Of a stretch of DNA of 8,687 bases, positions 5,044 through 8,687 are shown piece after piece. A model generated the notes under the pieces. It saw nothing but the letters and a program-made list of their open reading frames with translations. It was not told the origin of the DNA and searched no databases. The position numbers and the translations under genes are program-made. Origin of the DNA: Bacillota bacterium (GTDB lineage: Bacteria > Bacillota_G > Limnochordia > DTU010); NCBI GenBank assembly GCA_012799255.1, contig JAAZLQ010000267.1, positions 1-8,687 of the forward strand. The letters run 5' to 3'. How positions within the stretch are numbered: the stretch's first letter is position 1; the number at the start of each line of letters is the position of its first letter.

Positions 5044-7962
5044 ATGCTTGGAGCAATCATCGGCGACATTGTAGGGTCGCGTTTTGAATTCAATAATCAT
5101 AGGAGCAAGAAATTTGACCTGTTTGCTGAAGGTTGCTTTGTCACCGACGACAGTATAATGACTCTTGCTGTTGCCAAGGCAATAATGGAAGCAATGAAGG
5201 TCGAGAAACCGTTCAATCATGACTATGGCCAAGACTTTTATGCTCGGCTCTCTGATTTAACTGTGAAGAATATGCAAGGAATTGGGCGCAAGTATCCAAA
5301 CTGCGGATTTGGGGGTATGTTTTACAAGTGGGTCTTTAGCAAGAACCCAAACCCATATAACAGTTTCGGTAACGGAGCAGCAATGCGAGTAAGCCCCGCT
5401 GGTTATGCGGCAAAAGACGAATGGGAAGCGGAACAACTCGCTGAAGCGGTTACGAAGGTTACCCATAATCATGATGAAGGCATCAAGGGTGCGAAAGCTA
5501 CGGCTGTTGCTATCGTTATGGCTCGCCGAGGCGCGTTGAAGAGCGAAATCCGTGACCGAATCGTCGCTGAATATTATCCTCTGGATTTTCGGATTGACGA
5601 CATCCGCGACACATACCGTTTCAACGCAACCTGCCAAGAGACCGTACCACAGGCGATTGAATGTTTCCTTGAATCAACATCATTTGAGGACGCTATCCGC
5701 ACGGCAATATCGCTGGGTGGCGACAGTGACACCATTGCTGCCATTACTGGCGCAATCGCCGAGGTTTATTACGGCATTCCTGACGAAATAAAAGTAAAAG
5801 CCCTCACCTACTTGGACGAGGAACTTTTAGCAATATATAACGAGTGGAAGGAGTTCTACCCTTCAAATGACGAACAGTTCCGAGTGCTTACAAAATACAT
5901 CGGAAGGCTCTCTGACCGCACAATGATTGACAACCACGTTGTCGATTACATGGCTTATTTTCCGTTTGCCGAATTTGAGTCGGAGTGGGTTCATTCGCTT
6001 TATCCGGACTACGCCTATGGCGATTCCTTGGCGGCAATGGGCGTGGAGAAAAGCTTTGATTCGATAACTTCAAAGGACGTATCAGACCTTGGCTCGGAAC
6101 AAGTCCTAACCCTAATTACTGCGGCATTCCGTGATGACCATTTCGACAACGGAGCAATTATGGAATATTTCAGTTCCGGTGCGATGCTGAGGTGGCTGAA
6201 ACGCATGAAAGATATCGACTGGCAAAAGCGTCCTCACAGAATTACTGAAGTTGAACTCCAGCTTGGAGGTTACGGGGGGCAGGACAATTATCGTGTCCTG
6301 ATAACTGATGAGAAGGCAATTTTCTCAATGAATATCCTCAATAACGGAGACTATGAAGCCTCGACCTATGAGAAAGAAAACATCGATACTATTCGCAATT
6401 CTTTGGAAAATTTACATTTTGAATACTGGTTAGCAGACTATCAGCAAGAAGGCGAACTGCGGGTCTGCGACGGTGTGCAATGGAACATGATCATTAAATA
6501 TGACGATGGTACACAATTGAAAATTGGTGGTGATAATACATACCCTGAAAAGTGGAACGCCTTGCTTGAATTTTTCGGCATCGATTATGACGATGAGGAC
6601 AATAAGGACGACAAGTACAAGAGGCAGCCTGGCGAAGTTATTTATTGCAGCGTGTCTTTAAACGGCGGTAGGACTTACTATTACACTACAGAAGACGAAT
6701 CCATACAAATTGGTGATATGATAGTTGTGCCTGTCGGTATCGATAATAATGAAATGAGCGGCGAGGTTAAAGATATTGAGTATTTCCTGCCGGAAGATGT
6801 GCCGATTCCTCTTGAGAGGACAAAAAAAATTATTCGCAAAGGAACCGTCGATGATTTTGATAATTATATCGATTATATGGAAACCCAAGATGATGAGCGG
6901 CAATTCATCGTGATAAATGATTCGCCCAGCATTGATGTTTTGGATGAGAGCCTATATAGCTATGATAGCACGGTCTTTGCCTTAACCCCGGCAGTTCAGC
7001 ACAAGGCTTCTGAGGGCTTGATTAATAAGGTTAAGCAATTTGTTGATTCTGTTCCTGCGGCACTAAAAGCCAAAGACTATGTTAGGAGCAAAACAGAATA
7101 CACTCCAAGGTTTGAACTGATTACTGGTGATATTCAGCAAGCGCTGCAGAATGGAACTGCTGAAGTAATTCCTTGTAAGGATTCAGCTAACGCATTTTAC
7201 CTGCAGATAAGGACAACAATCAAGGGACTTGTCATCAACGGTAAAGAGTATGGCAAAAACAGAAAGATTAAGGATATCCCGATAGGCACTAAACAAGTAC
7301 CGACCGATGTCGCTGGAGCAATGCAGTGCCTTGCTCTGCAAAATCAACTTAACCAGATTGCTAACGGACTTAGGGAAATCTCAGAAGCCTGTGAGTTCAA
7401 CTTTGGCAGAGTCATTCAAGGACAGCGTGATGATCGCCTCGCCAAATTGTTAATCAGCAGGAGCTGTTTCGTTCAGGCTCTTGCCATGTCGGATGAATCC
7501 TTACAGAAACATATGCTTTTAAAAGCCGTCTGCGACGCCAATTCTGCTCGTGCGGAACTCGCATTTCAAATCAAATCCGACATCCTGTTGCTCGGTGGTG
7601 ACAAATCTCCTAAATCAAAAGATATGGAGAAGATAGTCTGCGACATTAACACGGCTATAGTCGCAATGAATAACGCAGTTCAGCTTTCACTATATTCCTA
7701 TCAGGTTCTTGGCGAGCATGCCTCACAACTCGCAGTAGTAAAGGAACATGAGACATTTATCAAACAAGTGTTGCTGAAAAAAATCGGAAACAAGGGAAAC
7801 AAACATCTCGCATGGGAATTGATTTGCTCCTCTGGAAACAGCAGACAGACTCCGCGTGATTTTGGGAAACTCCCGGTAAAGCTGATTGAAAGCTGTAAGG
7901 CATTTATAGAGGGCAACAGCGAAAGCACAACTAAACTCTTGGAGGGAAAATCTAATGGCTGA
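5044..7962 (+). CDS. Multidomain ADP-ribosylglycohydrolase with long helical C-terminus, 972 aa
   Basis: The ATG at 5044 is chosen because AGGAG (5032-5036) precedes it and MLGAIIGDIVGSRFE is the typical family start; an in-frame TTG at 4999 would add 15 uncharacteristic residues. Residues 1-265 form an ADP-ribosylglycohydrolase (DraG/ARH) domain, with GDIVGS, the metal-ligand motif TDDS (34-37), NGAAMRVSPAG (110-120), a His-rich THNHDEG (140-146) and GGDSDT (225-230). The expected binuclear metal ligands are therefore present. Residues 278-392 look like a DUF6508-type region (YFPFAEFESEW, SSGAMLRWLKR). About 400-515 is a beta-rich domain ending DGTQLKIGGDNTYPEKWN. Residues 528-598 resemble the small 3'-end-binding beta domain of PriA (TYYYTTEDESIQIGDMIVVP, PLERTKKIIRK). 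The final 370 residues are mainly helical and unassigned. The family normally has about 260-350 residues, so this is a large fusion. It probably removes ADP-ribose from an unknown target in the cytoplasm; no matching transferase lies nearby. Confidence 0.9.
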   Translation: MLGAIIGDIVGSRFEFNNHRSKKFDLFAEGCFVTDDSIMTLAVAKAIMEAMKVEKPFNHDYGQDFYARLSDLTVKNMQGIGRKYPNCGFGGMFYKWVFSKNPNPYNSFGNGAAMRVSPAGYAAKDEWEAEQLAEAVTKVTHNHDEGIKGAKATAVAIVMARRGALKSEIRDRIVAEYYPLDFRIDDIRDTYRFNATCQETVPQAIECFLESTSFEDAIRTAISLGGDSDTIAAITGAIAEVYYGIPDEIKVKALTYLDEELLAIYNEWKEFYPSNDEQFRVLTKYIGRLSDRTMIDNHVVDYMAYFPFAEFESEWVHSLYPDYAYGDSLAAMGVEKSFDSITSKDVSDLGSEQVLTLITAAFRDDHFDNGAIMEYFSSGAMLRWLKRMKDIDWQKRPHRITEVELQLGGYGGQDNYRVLITDEKAIFSMNILNNGDYEASTYEKENIDTIRNSLENLHFEYWLADYQQEGELRVCDGVQWNMIIKYDDGTQLKIGGDNTYPEKWNALLEFFGIDYDDEDNKDDKYKRQPGEVIYCSVSLNGGRTYYYTTEDESIQIGDMIVVPVGIDNNEMSGEVKDIEYFLPEDVPIPLERTKKIIRKGTVDDFDNYIDYMETQDDERQFIVINDSPSIDVLDESLYSYDSTVFALTPAVQHKASEGLINKVKQFVDSVPAALKAKDYVRSKTEYTPRFELITGDIQQALQNGTAEVIPCKDSANAFYLQIRTTIKGLVINGKEYGKNRKIKDIPIGTKQVPTDVAGAMQCLALQNQLNQIANGLREISEACEFNFGRVIQGQRDDRLAKLLISRSCFVQALAMSDESLQKHMLLKAVCDANSARAELAFQIKSDILLLGGDKSPKSKDMEKIVCDINTAIVAMNNAVQLSLYSYQVLGEHASQLAVVKEHETFIKQVLLKKIGNKGNKHLAWELICSSGNSRQTPRDFGKLPVKLIESCKAFIEGNSESTTKLLEGKSNG

Positions 7963-8185
7963 TGGGAAAGCAATTCAATGCAAAACGAAAGGCTGCAATA
8001 ATCCTGTACTTGACGGGAAATACTGCTTGCAATGCACACAGGTTAGAAAAGAAAACAAAAATAAAGGCTTCGTGGTAGCGGGTGCTGTTGGAATCCCTGC
8101 CATAGGCTATGCAATCAAAAAGGGTGCTCTAAAGCAAGTTCCGAAGATTGCTAAAGCTATTGTAAAGACAATTTTCAGGGGATAG
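7955..8185 (+). CDS. Small four-cysteine zinc-ribbon-like protein with hydrophobic tail, 76 aa
   Basis: The start ATG overlaps the end of the glycohydrolase gene by 8 bases and is preceded by GGAGGG (7941-7946) at 8 bases, so translation is coupled. Cys9, Cys14, Cys24 and Cys27 make a C-x4-C-x9-C-x2-C pattern (QCKTKGCNN, then YCLQCTQ), which fits a short zinc ribbon. A basic linker, RKENKNKG, follows. Then comes an apolar Gly/Ala-rich stretch at 39-53 (FVVAGAVGIPAIGYA), which is short for a membrane span. The tail, with KKGALKQVPKIAKAIVKTIF, looks amphipathic and basic. A membrane-associated or DNA/RNA-binding partner of the glycohydrolase is the most natural reading, but no family is recognised. 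Confidence 0.78.
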   Translation: MADGKAIQCKTKGCNNPVLDGKYCLQCTQVRKENKNKGFVVAGAVGIPAIGYAIKKGALKQVPKIAKAIVKTIFRG

Positions 8186-8300
8186 ATTCGGAGGCATCAA
8201 GTAAAACAATTAACTGGGTGGTCACACTATCTGGTTCGAATTTACTTATCCTGCACACTGAATTATTTTCACGAATAGATAGCCCCCTAAAAACTATGCT

Positions 8301-8507
8301 TTACTCTTCTTTTTCATAAATAAGTATATCGCCTACATTACATTCAAGTGCTTGACAGATCTTGCCGAGCACATCGTATCCTATAGAGCTGGTTTTGGAG
8401 TCTACGATTTTTCCGATTGCATTCGCACTAATCCCGGTTTGTTTGGCAAGCCAATATTTGGTCTTGCCTTTTTTTTCAAGCAATTCAGCTATCTTAATAA
8501 CTATCAT
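8301..8507 (-). CDS. Small Cro/C1-type (XRE) helix-turn-helix regulator, 68 aa
   Basis: The start at 8507 is fixed by GGAGG on the minus strand (8519-8515) seven bases upstream of the ATG; the open frame extends further but that part reads as AT-rich noncoding sequence. Residues 5-60 form a compact HTH_3 domain: IAELLEKKGKTKYWLAKQTG, then ISANAIGKIVDSKT as turn and recognition helix, then YDVLGKICQALECNVGDIL. Small proteins of this length are usually DNA-binding repressors of mobile elements, toxin-antitoxin or metabolic loci. It converges on the glycohydrolase operon with about 115 bases between stops, and diverges from a very strong promoter at 8579-8607, which it probably regulates together with its own promoter. 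Confidence 0.9.
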   Translation of the reverse strand: MIVIKIAELLEKKGKTKYWLAKQTGISANAIGKIVDSKTSSIGYDVLGKICQALECNVGDILIYEKEE

Positions 8508-8514
8508 CGTATCG

Positions 8515-8519
8515 CCTCC
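8515..8519 (-). promoter_or_regulatory. Shine-Dalgarno site deciding the XRE start
   Basis: GGAGG on the minus strand lies 7 bases before the ATG at 8507. No comparable site precedes the earlier in-frame ATG at 8585, so the shorter protein is preferred. Confidence 0.85.
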
Positions 8520-8525
8520 ATGTGT

Positions 8526-8554
8526 ATTATATCCAAAGTTAATGTATACAACAA
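8526..8554 (-). promoter_or_regulatory. Candidate promoter of the XRE regulator
   Basis: On the minus strand TATAAT (8531-8526) is preceded by TTGTTG (8554-8549) at 17 bases. The -10 box is perfect and the -35 box matches at three positions. The predicted start of transcription falls at or close to the ribosome binding site, so the leader would be extremely short. A palindrome, TGTATACA (8543-8550), overlaps the edge of the -35 box and is a possible autoregulation site. Confidence 0.4.
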
Positions 8555-8577
8555 TAATATATTTCAAAATAATATAT
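8553..8577. repeat. Direct repeat AATAATATAT in the divergent intergenic region
   Basis: AATAATATAT occurs at 8553-8562 and 8568-8577, offset by 15 bases. Both copies lie between the two divergent promoters and could be paired regulator half-sites, but the DNA is so AT-rich that chance is not excluded. Confidence 0.35.
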
Positions 8578-8588
8578 GTTGACATATA
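8573..8588. promoter_or_regulatory. Palindrome over the -35 box; candidate XRE operator
   Basis: TATATGT and ACATATA are perfect inverted arms around a central TG, and they cover the -35 box TTGACA of the rightward promoter. Position and symmetry fit an operator for the divergent Cro/C1-type regulator (inference). Confidence 0.45.
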
Positions 8589-8607
8589 GTATATGCAGAG
8601 GTATAAT
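8579..8607 (+). promoter_or_regulatory. Perfect consensus sigma-A promoter directed out of the window
   Basis: TTGACA (8579-8584) and TATAAT (8602-8607) are both exact and separated by exactly 17 bases. Transcription should start near 8613. The remaining 75 bases contain no gene with a ribosome binding site, so its target lies to the right of the window. A promoter this strong next to a repressor gene suggests tight control of the downstream gene. Confidence 0.8.
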
Positions 8608-8687
8608 ATAAGAAAAAGAAAGGCTCTGTTAACTAAGTATGAAGAAATGAGACCTGAAAGACCTTTGGTAGAACTTTAAAAAGAAAA

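Noticed and set aside
8232..8245. GGTTCGAAT, similar to a tRNA T-loop
   Set aside because: The flanking bases do not pair into a T-stem and no other tRNA arms are present; no tRNA or clear attachment site can be supported.
8177..8288. Imperfect inverted repeat AGGGG..ATTCG against CGAAT..CCCCT around the gap between convergent genes
   Set aside because: The arms pair only with internal gaps and enclose about 80 bases; not convincing as a terminator or element end.
8621..8640. GGCTCTGTTAACTAAG, reminiscent of some insertion sequence ends
   Set aside because: No matching inverted end, target duplication or transposase is visible, and the window stops shortly after.
8593..8679. 28-codon + strand ORF after the consensus promoter
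   Set aside because: Its ATG lies upstream of the predicted transcription start and inside the promoter, with no ribosome binding site.
1..8687. CRISPR array, rRNA or transposase genes
   Set aside because: No regularly spaced repeats, no rRNA-like sequence and no transposase or integrase motifs were seen on either strand.

Overview
The window looks like an accessory defence island of a low-GC Gram-positive bacterium (Bacillota, probably a clostridial lineage; inference). The grounds are strong GGAGG-type ribosome binding sites, AT-rich intergenic DNA, a textbook sigma-A promoter near the right end, and protein styles common in Clostridia. I cannot name a species.

Layout. Bases 1-1293 hold the 3' end of brxL, the Lon-related AAA+ factor of a BREX phage-defence system; its 5' part and the other BREX genes lie left of the window. 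Next comes a visibly AT-rich block (about 1294-4920), all on the + strand. It encodes a membrane-anchored helical protein (1325-2629), two unrecognised proteins of about 110 residues (2751-3077 and 3160-3483) and a GIY-YIG nuclease-like protein of the LEM-3-like type (3697-4443). A gene-poor stretch of nearly 490 bases follows, with a candidate promoter and inverted repeats. Base and codon use then shift back to a richer GC3 style for a compact operon (4932-8185): a possible 33-codon ORF, a 972-residue multidomain ADP-ribosylglycohydrolase, and a 76-residue four-cysteine protein whose start overlaps the preceding stop. The right end has a small Cro/C1-type repressor on the minus strand (8301-8507). 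It is divergent from a perfect TTGACA-N17-TATAAT promoter that fires out of the window and carries a palindrome over its -35 box.

How the parts may work together. BREX protects by methylation-dependent exclusion of phage, and extra nucleases such as BrxU are known within some BREX loci. A GIY-YIG protein just downstream of brxL would fit such an add-on, but this is inference. The glycohydrolase operon could be a separate conflict module: an enzyme predicted to remove ADP-ribose is fused to a DUF6508-like region, a small beta domain recalling the PriA 3'-end-binding domain, and a long helical tail, and is coupled to a small zinc-binding and probably membrane-associated partner. No ADP-ribosyltransferase is visible here, so its substrate is unknown. 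The helical tail also weakly resembles part of the membrane-anchored protein at 1325-2629, which hints at a shared module in two genes of the island.
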